Of a DNA stretch of 32,015 nt, positions 7,251-15,989 are shown piece after piece; the first letter of the stretch is position 1; every line of letters begins with the position of its first letter. A program made the position numbers and the translations under genes. A model generated the notes under the pieces. The model saw only the letters and a list, made by a program, of their open reading frames with translations, searched no databases and was not told where the DNA came from. The DNA comes from Bacteroidota bacterium (GTDB taxonomy: Bacteria; Bacteroidota; Bacteroidia; Bacteroidales; UBA5342). The DNA lies in assembly GCA_003249935.1 (NCBI GenBank), contig QKHT01000039.1:1-32015 (forward strand). The letters run 5' to 3'.

Positions 7251-8620
7251 TGTATAAAATATCAGATATAAAGCTTATAGTCAATAAGATATTTAACGAT
7301 AACAATGGCTTACTACGAAATTCCGGGTGGTTGTTAATTGAAAAGATTACAAATTTTACATTCGGATTTTTTGTTGGTCTTGTTGTAATGCGTTATCTCG
7401 GTCCGGCACGATTCGGAGAACTTAGTTATGCTATTTCTATTACCGGTATCCTTTCGTTTTTTGCAGTTTTAGGCCTTGATAGCATTGTGGTGCGCGAATT
7501 GGTTAAATTTCCGGAAAAGACGTACACCATTTTAGGAACTACTTTTGCGCTTAAACTAATAGGTTCGGTTGCATTGGTCATCTCTGCCGTAGTTGGCGAA
7601 TACTTTCTGGGCGGTGATGGTCGAAGTATAAAATTCATTTTGGTTATTGGTTTGGGTTATGTTTTCGATGCATTCCGGGTCGTCGATTTTTATTTCCAAG
7701 CACAAAAATCACTTAAATATCCGGCAATGGCTAGAGTTTTTGGAGATATTTTGTTTTCGATCTTCAGAATTTATCTTGTTTATATTAATGCCGAAATCCA
7801 ATTTTTTGTGTTTTTACAAGGTGCATATATGGCTTTTTATGGGTTATTCTTTTATCTTATAAATCGAAAACATGGGATCTCAATCAGGCTTTGGCGTTAT
7901 TCAATAGTCGAGGCTAAAATTTTATTAACACATTCCATGCCATTGATTTTCTCAAGTATAATGGTTTTGTTATATGCACGTATCGATCAGGTAATGCTCA
8001 AAAAAATTGTTGGCATAGAAACAGTTGGTACCTATGCTGCGGTGCTCAAACTTGTAGAGATGTTTTATTTGGTTCCAACTATCATTACTACTTCTATCTT
8101 TCCAACGCTAATAGAGCTTCGCGAAAAAAATTATAAACATTACATGAAGCGGCTTCAGAATCTTCATAGTTTGTTTTTTATAATTTTGTTTGGCGTAAGT
8201 GTTGTTTTTACGATTTTTGCCGGTACAATTATTGATTTGTGTTATGGTCAGGCTTATAGCGATGGCGTAGCAGTGTTGCGAATAATGATATGGAACACGG
8301 TATTTCTTGGTTTCTTTAGTGCCAGCGGATGTTGGTATATTGCCGAAAATCTTCAAAAAATTGCATTTTGGCGCAATTCTCTGGGTGGAGTAGCAAATAT
8401 AATTCTCAATCTTTTACTTATTCCTCCGCTTGGAGCAGTTGGTTCAGCCATTGCATCGCTTATTTCCCGGTTTTTGTCATCTTTTGTATTCGAGGCATTT
8501 TCGACAAAAACACGTGATGTTTTTTATATGAAGTTACGTGCTTTATGGTTGCCATACTCAGTAAAGAAAGCCACTGAAATGTTGTTTCGCGAAAAAAAAC
8601 GAACGGGGATCAGCGGTTAA
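7250..8620 (+). CDS. wzx: Wzx-type oligosaccharide flippase
   Basis: A 456-residue polytopic membrane protein of the MOP/PST superfamily (Polysacc_synt family), expected to flip undecaprenyl-linked oligosaccharide units from the cytoplasmic to the periplasmic leaflet. It has the expected length and 12-helix-like spacing of hydrophobic segments. The N-terminal SGWLLIEKITNFTFGFFVGL (about 25-44), followed by VMRYLGPARFGELSYAIS, is a standard signature (RYLGP..FG). ARIDQVMLKKIVG (243-255) lies at the mid-protein position where these flippases have a conserved D-x-x-M/L. It overlaps the upstream glycosyltransferase by one base and the convergent FkbM gene by 11 bases. No polymerase (Wzy) or chain-length protein was recognised in the window. 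Confidence 0.9.
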   Translation: MYKISDIKLIVNKIFNDNNGLLRNSGWLLIEKITNFTFGFFVGLVVMRYLGPARFGELSYAISITGILSFFAVLGLDSIVVRELVKFPEKTYTILGTTFALKLIGSVALVISAVVGEYFLGGDGRSIKFILVIGLGYVFDAFRVVDFYFQAQKSLKYPAMARVFGDILFSIFRIYLVYINAEIQFFVFLQGAYMAFYGLFFYLINRKHGISIRLWRYSIVEAKILLTHSMPLIFSSIMVLLYARIDQVMLKKIVGIETVGTYAAVLKLVEMFYLVPTIITTSIFPTLIELREKNYKHYMKRLQNLHSLFFIILFGVSVVFTIFAGTIIDLCYGQAYSDGVAVLRIMIWNTVFLGFFSASGCWYIAENLQKIAFWRNSLGGVANIILNLLLIPPLGAVGSAIASLISRFLSSFVFEAFSTKTRDVFYMKLRALWLPYSVKKATEMLFREKKRTGISG

Positions 8621-9401
8621 TACCAAGTTTGGATTTGAGATACTTAATTAGTTTTGAGAATTTGAAAATGTAACGGTTTGTGATTTCGCGAATTGGCAAT
8701 AATACCAACGAACAATTGCCAAATTTTTCTTTATGTAACGATTTGCGAACCCAAAACTGATCGCCTGATATTGGGCCGGTTGTGTCGATTGTTTTCACAA
8801 ATCCCGCATTTTTCATGGTTTTTTCTACTTCATTCTTAAGTGGTTGGTCTTTATAAAGTGCCACGCATTCAACTTCTAACCAAATACATTTCAACTGTTT
8901 CAGTATTTGGTTTGCCCCTTGCAATACCATTAGTTCAGCACCCTGTACATCCATGTGAATAAAGTCCACATTTGTGATGTTCATTGTCTCGCAAAATGTA
9001 TCTATTGTTGTGGTTTGAACCTCAATCTTTTGTTCAAATTTTAACCATGGGTGTGTATTTAATGTTTCTCCGGGCGGCAACATCGAAGAACTTTTATTGC
9101 CAAAATCGTTGCTTCCATCAGCCGATTCCGGATTACCTGAGGAAACAAAGAATTCTGTGGTACCTACCGAGTTGCTCATGCATAACAATACCGGCGTAAT
9201 ATTGCTTAGTCCGCTTTGTTTAATATTTTTTTCTATAAGTTCGAAATTTGAAGGTAATGGTTCAAAGCAAAAAACCTGAGCATGGGGGTATAGTTTCCCA
9301 TAAATTACCGAATCGGTGCCATCGCAGGCACCAATATCGAAAATAATTCCACTCGATTTTTTTTCTAAATATTTGCCCAATTCAGTTAAATGGTTGTTCA
9401 T
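8610..9401 (-). CDS. FkbM-family methyltransferase
   Basis: A 263-residue SAM-dependent O-methyltransferase of the FkbM family, which typically methylates sugar hydroxyls of glycans or polyketides. Motif I is IIFDIGACDGTDS (19-31) followed by VFCFEPLPSNFELIEKNI (43-60), the hallmark FEP motif. FIHMDVQGAELMVLQGA (about 142-158) carries the family D-x-x-G-x-E signature. It is convergent with the flippase gene, overlapping its end by 11 bases, and starts a 120-base spacer shared with the divergent methyltransferase at 9522. The C-terminal tail is basic (SKLIKYLKSKLGINR). Methylation of the surface glycan is inferred from position. Confidence 0.88.
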   Translation of the reverse strand: MNNHLTELGKYLEKKSSGIIFDIGACDGTDSVIYGKLYPHAQVFCFEPLPSNFELIEKNIKQSGLSNITPVLLCMSNSVGTTEFFVSSGNPESADGSNDFGNKSSSMLPPGETLNTHPWLKFEQKIEVQTTTIDTFCETMNITNVDFIHMDVQGAELMVLQGANQILKQLKCIWLEVECVALYKDQPLKNEVEKTMKNAGFVKTIDTTGPISGDQFWVRKSLHKEKFGNCSLVLLPIREITNRYIFKFSKLIKYLKSKLGINR

Positions 9402-9479
9402 TATTCTTGTATTTTTATTTTCTATGTCATTTTATTTGCGTTTGCGAATTTAATTAAATATAGAAACCAATTCAATAAT

Positions 9480-9487
9480 TATCTTTG
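9480..9487 (+). promoter_or_regulatory. Candidate -7 promoter box for the 9522 methyltransferase
   Basis: TATCTTTG matches the Bacteroidota -7 consensus TAnnTTTG. The predicted start near 9494 gives a leader of roughly 28 bases. The nearest TTTG (9441-9444) is 35 bases upstream, too far for a standard -33 element, so the call rests on the -7 box alone. Confidence 0.5.
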
Positions 9488-9521
9488 CCTTTTGTAAATT
9501 AATGACTTTCTCACTGTATAT

Positions 9522-10286
9522 ATGAATCATAATATTCAGTTTCACGATAAAAATCTTTGGTCAAAGTACGATAAAAACAATTTTATTGCCCAAAAAACAG
9601 AGTTTCTCAAGAAGGTAATCCCCCCCGACGTAAAATCTGTAATAGATATTGGTTGTGGAAATGGATTGATTACGAGAGAATTAAAAAATATTTTTCCTGT
9701 TGTAGTTGGTTGCGACATTTCTGCCGAGGCATTGTCTTTTATCGAAGGTGAAACCATTTGTAGTTCGTGTGATTCGATTCCCGTTTCGGACCAAAGCTTC
9801 GATTTGGTATTTTCGAGCGAAATGATTGAACACCTCGACGACACGGTACTCAAAGGTGCTATAAGTGAAATGAGCAGAATATCGCGAAAGTATATTCTTA
9901 TTACTGTTCCAAATAGCGAAGTAATGGCTGGAGCCGAGGTAAAATGCAATATTTGCGGGTGTGTTTTCCATCAGAGTGGTCACTTACAGCGGTTTACTGA
10001 AAAACGATTAAATGCATTGTTTTCTAATGATTTCTCCATCTTGATGTCCCAACCGTTTGGTGCACATGTGAGTAGAAGATTCGGTAGCCTGATTAAGCTT
10101 AGGCAACGACTTTTTGGTCAGTATGATGCCGCAGGAGAGTTTTCGGTATGCCCATCGTGCGGAAATCGGAATTTCAAGTGGCCCGTTTCTAACATTGGTT
10201 CGAAAGTAATTAATTTTATCAATACTTATTTTACGGGTAGAAAGAATTATTGGTATTTGCTCTTGCTCGAACGAAAAAGAAATTAG
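9522..10286 (+). CDS. SAM-dependent methyltransferase with probable zinc ribbon
   Basis: A 254-residue class I methyltransferase. Motif I is VIDIGCGNGL (40-49), the strand-2 acidic residue is in VGCDIS (62-67), and the Methyltransf_11 region reads FDLVFSSEMIEHLDD (93-107). Unusually, two Cys pairs follow: C142/C145 (KCNICGC, with H150 and H154 in VFHQSGH) and C210/C213 (CPSCG). Their spacing suggests one zinc-binding ribbon formed from two separate loops, inserted in or after the catalytic fold. The target is unknown; in this setting a sugar or lipid-linked glycan is likely. It is followed after 12 bases by the second WecB gene, so they probably form an operon from the promoter at 9480. Confidence 0.82.
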   Translation: MNHNIQFHDKNLWSKYDKNNFIAQKTEFLKKVIPPDVKSVIDIGCGNGLITRELKNIFPVVVGCDISAEALSFIEGETICSSCDSIPVSDQSFDLVFSSEMIEHLDDTVLKGAISEMSRISRKYILITVPNSEVMAGAEVKCNICGCVFHQSGHLQRFTEKRLNALFSNDFSILMSQPFGAHVSRRFGSLIKLRQRLFGQYDAAGEFSVCPSCGNRNFKWPVSNIGSKVINFINTYFTGRKNYWYLLLLERKRN

Positions 10287-10298
10287 GAAATTACGTTA

Positions 10299-11456
10299 AT
10301 GAAAATACTCAGCATAGTAGGGGCACGGCCCAATTTTATGAAAATAGCACCGTTTATTCGGGCTATTTCTGACTGGAATAGCGTACATGACAGTAAAATT
10401 GAGCATATTTTAGTCCATACCGGACAGCATTACGATGACCGGATGAGTGCGGCTTTCTTTCAAGCATTGGATATTCCCGCTGCCGATATTAATTTGGGTA
10501 TTGGTTCGGGTTCGCATGCCGAACAAGTTGGGCGTACGATGATCGCTTTTGAGCAGGTTCTTTTGAGCCAACAACCCGATTGGGTGGTGGTGGTTGGCGA
10601 TGTAAATGCCACGCTGGCCTGTTCGGTTACGGCAAAAAAAATGCACATTAAAGTTTGTCACATCGAGGCGGGACTTCGTTCGGGTGATCTGACAATGCCC
10701 GAAGAAATTAATCGTTTGGTAACCGATCGTATCGCCGACTTATTGCTTGCTCCTGATGCCATCTCGGTTCAAAACTTAAAAAATGAAGGTGTTTGCGACA
10801 AAGCCATTTGTTTATGTGGCAATATAATGATCGATACCCTCGATGCTCAAAGAGATAAAGCTATGTCGCTGACATTAAGTGAAATTTTCGGCAATAATGC
10901 GATTAATAATGTTGAGGTACAAAAAGTTGGTAGTTTTTCCGAAACTTTTGGCGTTGTAACGCTTCACAGGCCGTCGAATGTCGATGATTTTGAAATACTA
11001 TCCCGCTTGGTAAACTTTTTTATTAAGGAAGTGTCGCATGAATTACCTTTAGTCTGGCCGGTTCATCCCAGAACCGTGAAACAAATGGCCGAAACCGGAT
11101 TGTTACAGAACCTGATGGATTGCCCCTCGGTGTTGTTACTTCAGCCGTTAGGATACCATCAAATGTTACGGTTGAACCTGGGGGCAGCCTTGTTTTTTAC
11201 CGATAGCGGTGGTTTACAGGAAGAATGTACCGTAATTGGTACACCTTGCATTACCTTGCGAAATAATACCGAACGTCCTGTTACACTGAAATCTCACGGT
11301 GGAGTATCGTTGTTGGTTGGAAATTCAATTGAAACAATCCGATTAGCTTATGCCCAAGCAAAACAGGCTGGTAAAATGCCGGTTCGACCCGAAATGTGGG
11401 ACGGGCAAGCGGCCAAACGTATGGTTGAGGCCATTATGTCCTTTGTTGCAAGTTGA
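10299..11456 (+). CDS. wecB: UDP-N-acetylglucosamine 2-epimerase (non-hydrolysing)
   Basis: A 385-residue non-hydrolysing UDP-GlcNAc 2-epimerase that makes UDP-ManNAc. The N-terminus is SIVGARPNFMKIAP (5-18), with HTGQHYDDRMS (40-50). By alignment with E. coli WecB the catalytic residues are D101 (VGDVNA), E123 (HIEAGLRS), E135/E136 (MPEEINR) and H223 (TLHRPSN). GGLQEECTVIGTPCITLRNNTERP (around 306-329) is the usual UDP-binding C-terminal signature. The segment APDAISVQNL...GNIMIDTL places it in the ordinary WecB branch, unlike the paralogue at 681, so the two probably act on different sugar nucleotides. It lies 12 bases after the zinc-ribbon methyltransferase gene. Confidence 0.93.
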   Translation: MKILSIVGARPNFMKIAPFIRAISDWNSVHDSKIEHILVHTGQHYDDRMSAAFFQALDIPAADINLGIGSGSHAEQVGRTMIAFEQVLLSQQPDWVVVVGDVNATLACSVTAKKMHIKVCHIEAGLRSGDLTMPEEINRLVTDRIADLLLAPDAISVQNLKNEGVCDKAICLCGNIMIDTLDAQRDKAMSLTLSEIFGNNAINNVEVQKVGSFSETFGVVTLHRPSNVDDFEILSRLVNFFIKEVSHELPLVWPVHPRTVKQMAETGLLQNLMDCPSVLLLQPLGYHQMLRLNLGAALFFTDSGGLQEECTVIGTPCITLRNNTERPVTLKSHGGVSLLVGNSIETIRLAYAQAKQAGKMPVRPEMWDGQAAKRMVEAIMSFVAS

Positions 11457-11486
11457 TACTGACTTTAAAAAGCATATTTTTTTCTC

Positions 11487-11494
11487 TATATTTG
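11487..11494 (+). promoter_or_regulatory. Candidate -7 promoter box for the 11512 methyltransferase
   Basis: TATATTTG is an exact TAnnTTTG match in the 55-base gap after wecB. The predicted start near 11501 leaves a leader of only about 11 bases. No clear -33 TTTG was found at the standard spacing. Confidence 0.45.
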
Positions 11495-11511
11495 GGCAAA
11501 TTTTTAGATAA

Positions 11512-12288
11512 ATGCAAGAACGTCATACCGACAAAAAAAGATATTTCAACGAACAGGTTTATACTTCCGGAACTTTCTGTATTCCGTTTATATCGGCTAT
11601 TAAACCGGTGGTGGCCGGGTTAGATGTGCTTGAAGTCGGCTGTGGCGAAGGTGGAAACATGGTGCCGTTTATCGAAAAAGGGTGCAAGGTAATTGGTGTG
11701 GATATTAGCTGCGATAAAATTGAGAATGGCAAAAAATTTCTTGCTCAACATCCTCAGAAAGATAATATAGTGCTTGTTTGCCACGATATTTATACTTGGA
11801 AAACCGACAAACTGTTCGATATTATTTACTTGCGCGATGTGCTCGAACATTTGCCCGGACAAGAGAATTTTTTACTGTATATTAAAAAGTTTCTGAAGCC
11901 GGGTGGTTGTCTGTTTTTGGGCTTTCCTCCATGGCAAAACCCATTTGGTGGGCATCATCAGATTTGCGAAAATAAATACCTTGCTACCATGCCCTGGATT
12001 CATCTTTTACCCGAAAAGTGGTATTATGGATTACTCAAAAAGGGTGGAGAGACCAATCATAAAATTGAGGTTTTACGCGAGGTGCGTGAGACCCGAATTA
12101 CCATTGGCCAGTTTTTGGGTATGGCTAAAAGACAAAATTATACCATTCGCAAGTCGATGTACTTCTTTTTTAATCCAAATTATAAGGTAAAATTTGGCTT
12201 GCCGGTTTGGCGTCAGCCTTTAAGTTTTATCCCGGTTTTACGCAATTTTATTGTAACCACTTGTTATTACGTTATTTCTCCAAAATAG
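11512..12288 (+). CDS. Class I SAM-dependent methyltransferase
   Basis: A 258-residue methyltransferase of the Methyltransf_11/25 type. Motif I is VLEVGCGEGGN (39-49), strand 2 ends in VIGVDIS (60-66), and IIYLRDVLEHLPG (about 104-116) is the post-motif region. KPGGCLFLGFPPWQNPFGGH (about 130-149) follows, where the FPP...NPFGGH segment recurs in glycan-cluster methyltransferases of Bacteroidota. The C-terminus is hydrophobic and basic (LSFIPVLRNFIVTTCYYVI), possibly membrane-associated. It ends five bases before the YfhO gene, so the two are probably co-transcribed. The substrate is unknown. Confidence 0.85.
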   Translation: MQERHTDKKRYFNEQVYTSGTFCIPFISAIKPVVAGLDVLEVGCGEGGNMVPFIEKGCKVIGVDISCDKIENGKKFLAQHPQKDNIVLVCHDIYTWKTDKLFDIIYLRDVLEHLPGQENFLLYIKKFLKPGGCLFLGFPPWQNPFGGHHQICENKYLATMPWIHLLPEKWYYGLLKKGGETNHKIEVLREVRETRITIGQFLGMAKRQNYTIRKSMYFFFNPNYKVKFGLPVWRQPLSFIPVLRNFIVTTCYYVISPK

Positions 12289-12293
12289 CCTTT

Positions 12294-14756
12294 ATGAACA
12301 CAAAAATCAATTTTAGAAAAGTATTGAACTATTTAGTTCCTGTTGTATTGTTTATTTTAATTACGTACGCTTTTTACAGTCCCATGATAGAGGGCAAAGT
12401 GTTGTTAGCAAATGATACACGTGTTTCAATTGCCGCCTCACGCGATATTGGTCAGCATCGTGCACAGTATGGTGAAGACCCGCTTTGGAGTAATGTAATG
12501 TTTTGCGGAATGCCGGCTTATTTGACCAATACGCGTTACGATTCTAATTTCTTCGAGCGTATAAACAAAGTGTTCGAAATTGGTCAAAGGCCAGCCAGTT
12601 TGTTTATCATTGGCATGGTAAGTTTTTGGATTTTAATGTTGGTTTTTGGTGTGAACCCCTGGCTTGCAGTTGTGGGGGCCATTGCCTATGGTTTTAGTAC
12701 AAACTATGCAGTGCTTGCAGCAGCCGGCCATATAAGTAAGATTCATACATTGGCGTATGCTCCGCTTTTACTGGCCGGCGTGGTGCTTACCTTCAGGCAG
12801 AATCGCTGGCTTGGTGCTGCCATTACGGGTATGGCGATGTCGCTGATGCTTTTGGCTGGCCACCCGCAAATGACATATTATACGTTGATTGTTGTTCTTG
12901 TATTCGGGATAGTCTATTTAATCGACGCAATTAAAACTAAAAATTATATTCCTTTTTGTGTTAATGTGGGTATTTTGTCGTTGGCTGTGGTGCTTGGTGT
13001 TGCAACCAATGCCGGCCGTATGATGACAACACTCGAATACATGAAGCATTCGACCCGTGGAACCACAGAACTGGCTGCCGAAGCCGGTTCTGCCAAAACT
13101 TCGGTTGGCAAGGGGCTCGATAAGGATTATATTTGGGCCTGGAGTCAAGGTATCGGTGAAACGTTTACACTTTTGATTCCAAACCTTAAAGGAGGTGCCT
13201 CAGAACCATTTTCGAGAGAATCGGAGACTTACAAGGTGTTACAAACTGGTGGCTATCAGGCCGAACAGGTCATTAATCAGATTCCGGCATATTGGGGGCC
13301 AAAAGATTTTACATCGGGCCCAATTTATTTTGGAGCAATTATTGTATTTGCCTTTGTTTTGGGTTTGTTTTTGGTAAAAGGCAACGAGAAATGGTGGCTT
13401 TTGGCAGCAACATTGCTATCTGTTTTATTATCTTGGGGAAAATTTTTCCCTGTTTTGTCGGAGTTATTTATTAATTATTTTCCATTTTATAATCGTTTTC
13501 GCGATGTAACAATGTTGTTGGTAATAGCCAATATTACCATGCCTGTGCTTGGTGTTTTGGGGATAAAAGAATTGATGTCGGAAAAGCCGGACCGTGATAA
13601 GGTAAAAAGGGCATTGCTTTATAGTTTTGGAATCAGCGCAGGGTTATGTCTTATTTTTGCGCTTATTCCGGGATTTGCCGGCTCTTTTACGAGCGGAAAA
13701 GAAGCCCAGATTCCGCAGAATATTTTAGATGCCATGATGGACGACCGTAAATCACTATTGCGTGCCGATGCAATTCGTTCGTTCTTCCTTATAACTGCTT
13801 TTGCTGGTGTATTATATGCTTGGTTCAATAAAAACATAAAAACTACTGTGGTTTATATTCTTTTACCGCTACTTGTATTAACCGATTTGTGGGGTATCGA
13901 TAAGCGATATATTAACGACGACAAATTTTCGGAACCCAATGAGGCGAATCAACCCTATGCGGCATCGGTTGCCGATAAAGCAATTATGCAGGACAATTCT
14001 GCCGGATATCGTGTTTTAAACCTTTCAGTTTCACCGTTTAACGATGCGTCTACTTCAATGTATCACAATTCGATCGGCGGATATCATGGTGCCAAGATGG
14101 GGCGATATCAGGAACTTATTGAAAGATGCCTTATGCCGGAAATGCAATCGATGGTTGGTGCTTTGCAAAAAGGGGCAGTGGATAGTGCATTTTCGCTAAC
14201 ACCTTCATTGAATATGCTAAATATGAAGTATCTGATTGCCAATCCAAACGGAGCGCCGGTGCATAATATGCATGCTTGTGGCAATGCATGGGCGGTTTCG
14301 GATGTTTTATATGTAAACCATGCCAACGAGGAAATTGGTGCGGTGAGTAAAATAGATCCGGCAAAAACAGCCATAATAGATGCCTCTTTCAAGGATAAAC
14401 TTACGGGGTTTGTTCAAGGATCTGTGGTTCAATCAAAAACAGAGATTAAAGATTACAGGGCAAATCTTATAAAATACAGCATTACTAACGACAAAGCTGC
14501 TTTGATTGTATTTTCAGAAATGTGGTATCCCGAAGGTTGGAACGCAACTATAGACGGAAATCAGGCTGAATATGTACGTGCCAATTATGTGCTAAGGGCA
14601 ATGATGGTGCCTGCAGGCACCCATGAAGTAGTTTTTAAATTTCATCCGAAAACATTTTATACCGGTAGTACTATATCACTTGTAAGTTCTATAATTTTAA
14701 TATTATTGGTTGCAGGATTATTAGGCATGGAAATAAGAAAAAATCTTAAAGCCTGA
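12294..14756 (+). CDS. YfhO-family polytopic membrane protein
   Basis: An 820-residue membrane protein of the YfhO family. Gram-positive members are needed for glycosylating teichoic or lipoteichoic acid using a lipid-linked sugar, and the fold is related to GT-C glycosyltransferases; its role in Bacteroidota is unproven. The start at 12294 (MNTKINFRKVLNYLVP) sits just after the previous stop. An in-frame ATG at 12207 would extend 87 bases into that gene. Many hydrophobic helices fill residues ~10-560, with a periplasmic loop near 30-60 (MIEGKVLLANDTR) carrying the acidic residues typical of GT-C enzymes. A soluble C-terminal domain (about 570-790) ends in MWYPEGWNATIDG and FKFHPKTFYTG, both common in YfhO, then a last helix (about 795-812). 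Confidence 0.88.
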   Translation: MNTKINFRKVLNYLVPVVLFILITYAFYSPMIEGKVLLANDTRVSIAASRDIGQHRAQYGEDPLWSNVMFCGMPAYLTNTRYDSNFFERINKVFEIGQRPASLFIIGMVSFWILMLVFGVNPWLAVVGAIAYGFSTNYAVLAAAGHISKIHTLAYAPLLLAGVVLTFRQNRWLGAAITGMAMSLMLLAGHPQMTYYTLIVVLVFGIVYLIDAIKTKNYIPFCVNVGILSLAVVLGVATNAGRMMTTLEYMKHSTRGTTELAAEAGSAKTSVGKGLDKDYIWAWSQGIGETFTLLIPNLKGGASEPFSRESETYKVLQTGGYQAEQVINQIPAYWGPKDFTSGPIYFGAIIVFAFVLGLFLVKGNEKWWLLAATLLSVLLSWGKFFPVLSELFINYFPFYNRFRDVTMLLVIANITMPVLGVLGIKELMSEKPDRDKVKRALLYSFGISAGLCLIFALIPGFAGSFTSGKEAQIPQNILDAMMDDRKSLLRADAIRSFFLITAFAGVLYAWFNKNIKTTVVYILLPLLVLTDLWGIDKRYINDDKFSEPNEANQPYAASVADKAIMQDNSAGYRVLNLSVSPFNDASTSMYHNSIGGYHGAKMGRYQELIERCLMPEMQSMVGALQKGAVDSAFSLTPSLNMLNMKYLIANPNGAPVHNMHACGNAWAVSDVLYVNHANEEIGAVSKIDPAKTAIIDASFKDKLTGFVQGSVVQSKTEIKDYRANLIKYSITNDKAALIVFSEMWYPEGWNATIDGNQAEYVRANYVLRAMMVPAGTHEVVFKFHPKTFYTGSTISLVSSIILILLVAGLLGMEIRKNLKA

Positions 14757-14808
14757 GTTATGTTTGGTAATAAAAAGCATTAAGGTTACAAATTAGCACA
14801 AAGTGTAC

Positions 14809-14816
14809 TATCTTTG
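14809..14816 (+). promoter_or_regulatory. Candidate -7 promoter box of the ftsX operon
   Basis: TATCTTTG is an exact TAnnTTTG match in the 76-base gap between the YfhO gene and ftsX. The predicted start near 14823 gives a leader of about 10 bases. It marks a probable boundary between the glycan locus and the core operon. Confidence 0.5.
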
Positions 14817-14832
14817 CCCAGAAGTGTAATTT

Positions 14833-15711
14833 ATGGCTGGTAATAGAACAAAATTGAGCCGACAGGCTATCTTTAATTCACAATTGACTGCAACATTGAG
14901 TATTTCGCTCGTTTTGTTTATGTTGGGTATTATGGGCATTTTGTTATTTACCGGGCAGCGAATATCTGAAAGGGTAAAGGAAAATATTGGCTTTTCTCTT
15001 ATTTTGAAAAGCGATGCTTCGGATACAGAAATACAGAAATTGGTAAAATATATTGATGCTACCAATTATGCACGTTCGGTAAAATTTATTACCCGCGAAG
15101 ATGCGGCAAAAGAACTTGCCAGTCAGCTTGGTGAAGATTTTGTTGAATTTATTGGTTACAATCCATTGCTTTCGTCGGTAGAAGTGAAATTGAAAGCAGA
15201 TTTTGCTGATGCCGTAAATATTGAACGCATTAAAGAAGAATATACTGATAATTCAATAGTCAAAGAATTTTCGTACCAAAAGGATTTGGTGAGTATGGTT
15301 AATACCAATATCCGGAAAATAGCAGTTTGGATTTCAGGATTTAGTCTTTTACTTTTACTCATTTCTATTGCGCTTATAAACAATACGATAAGGTTATTAA
15401 TTTATTCTAAGCGTTTTTTAATAAACACCATGAAATTGGTTGGTGCAACCCCGGGTTTTATTCGTCGGCCTTTTATCCAACGTGGTATACTAACCGGTTT
15501 AACCGGTGGATTATTAGCAATTGTAATGATTTGCGGATTGCTGTTTGGCATTGAGGATGAAGTAAAGGATATAATATCGTTCAACGATGTGGAGATGTTG
15601 GGTATTATTTCTGCCGGTATCTTACTTGTGGGAATGCTCCTCTCACATATATCGTCGTATTTTGCTGTAAATAAATATGTTAAGTTGCGTAGTCATGAAC
15701 TTTATTTTTAA
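14833..15711 (+). CDS. ftsX: Cell-division permease-like protein FtsX
   Basis: A 292-residue FtsX, the membrane half of the FtsEX complex that couples ATP hydrolysis to activation of peptidoglycan hydrolases at the septum. It shows the family's four-helix plan: helix 1 at about 20-41, a periplasmic domain at 42-160 (including FITREDAAKEL, 85-95), and helices at about 163-185, 219-240 and 255-277. The FtsX signature MKLVGATPGFIRRPF (200-214) lies in the cytoplasmic loop. FtsE is not in this window, which is normal in Bacteroidota, where ftsX instead leads the ftsX - DUF3098 - uppP - truB - queA order seen here. It follows a good -7 box at 14809. Confidence 0.92.
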   Translation: MAGNRTKLSRQAIFNSQLTATLSISLVLFMLGIMGILLFTGQRISERVKENIGFSLILKSDASDTEIQKLVKYIDATNYARSVKFITREDAAKELASQLGEDFVEFIGYNPLLSSVEVKLKADFADAVNIERIKEEYTDNSIVKEFSYQKDLVSMVNTNIRKIAVWISGFSLLLLLISIALINNTIRLLIYSKRFLINTMKLVGATPGFIRRPFIQRGILTGLTGGLLAIVMICGLLFGIEDEVKDIISFNDVEMLGIISAGILLVGMLLSHISSYFAVNKYVKLRSHELYF

Positions 15712-15722
15712 ATAATTAAATA

Positions 15723-15971
15723 ATGAAAGAGGTTAACAATTCTAATAAGGGCCAAATGGCACTTACGAAAGAAAACTATAAACTGATGTTAATAGGTTTG
15801 GGTATCATTTTGGTTGGATTTTTACTCATGTTGGGCAGTAGTAATAATAATCCGGCGGTATTTAATACCGATATATTTAGTTTTCGCCGCATTACACTGG
15901 CACCTATCGTAATTGTATCGGGTTTTGTCTTCGAGATATATGCAATAATGAAAAAACCTAAATCTGAATAG
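15723..15971 (+). CDS. DUF3098 small membrane protein
   Basis: An 82-residue protein with two transmembrane helices (about 20-38, LMLIGLGIILVGFLLMLG, and 57-76, ITLAPIVIVSGFVFEIYAI) joined by a short polar loop SNNNPAVFNTDIFSFRR. Length, layout and position match the DUF3098 family of Bacteroidota, for which no function is established. It lies 11 bases after ftsX and 18 bases before uppP, so it probably belongs to the same transcript. The context suggests an envelope or division role, which is inference only. Confidence 0.85.
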   Translation: MKEVNNSNKGQMALTKENYKLMLIGLGIILVGFLLMLGSSNNNPAVFNTDIFSFRRITLAPIVIVSGFVFEIYAIMKKPKSE

Positions 15972-15989
15972 AAAATTAATTTAATTGGT

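Noticed and set aside
12207-12293. Upstream in-frame ATG extending the YfhO protein by 29 residues
   Set aside because: It would overlap the preceding methyltransferase by over 80 bases, and the added residues do not resemble a YfhO N-terminus.
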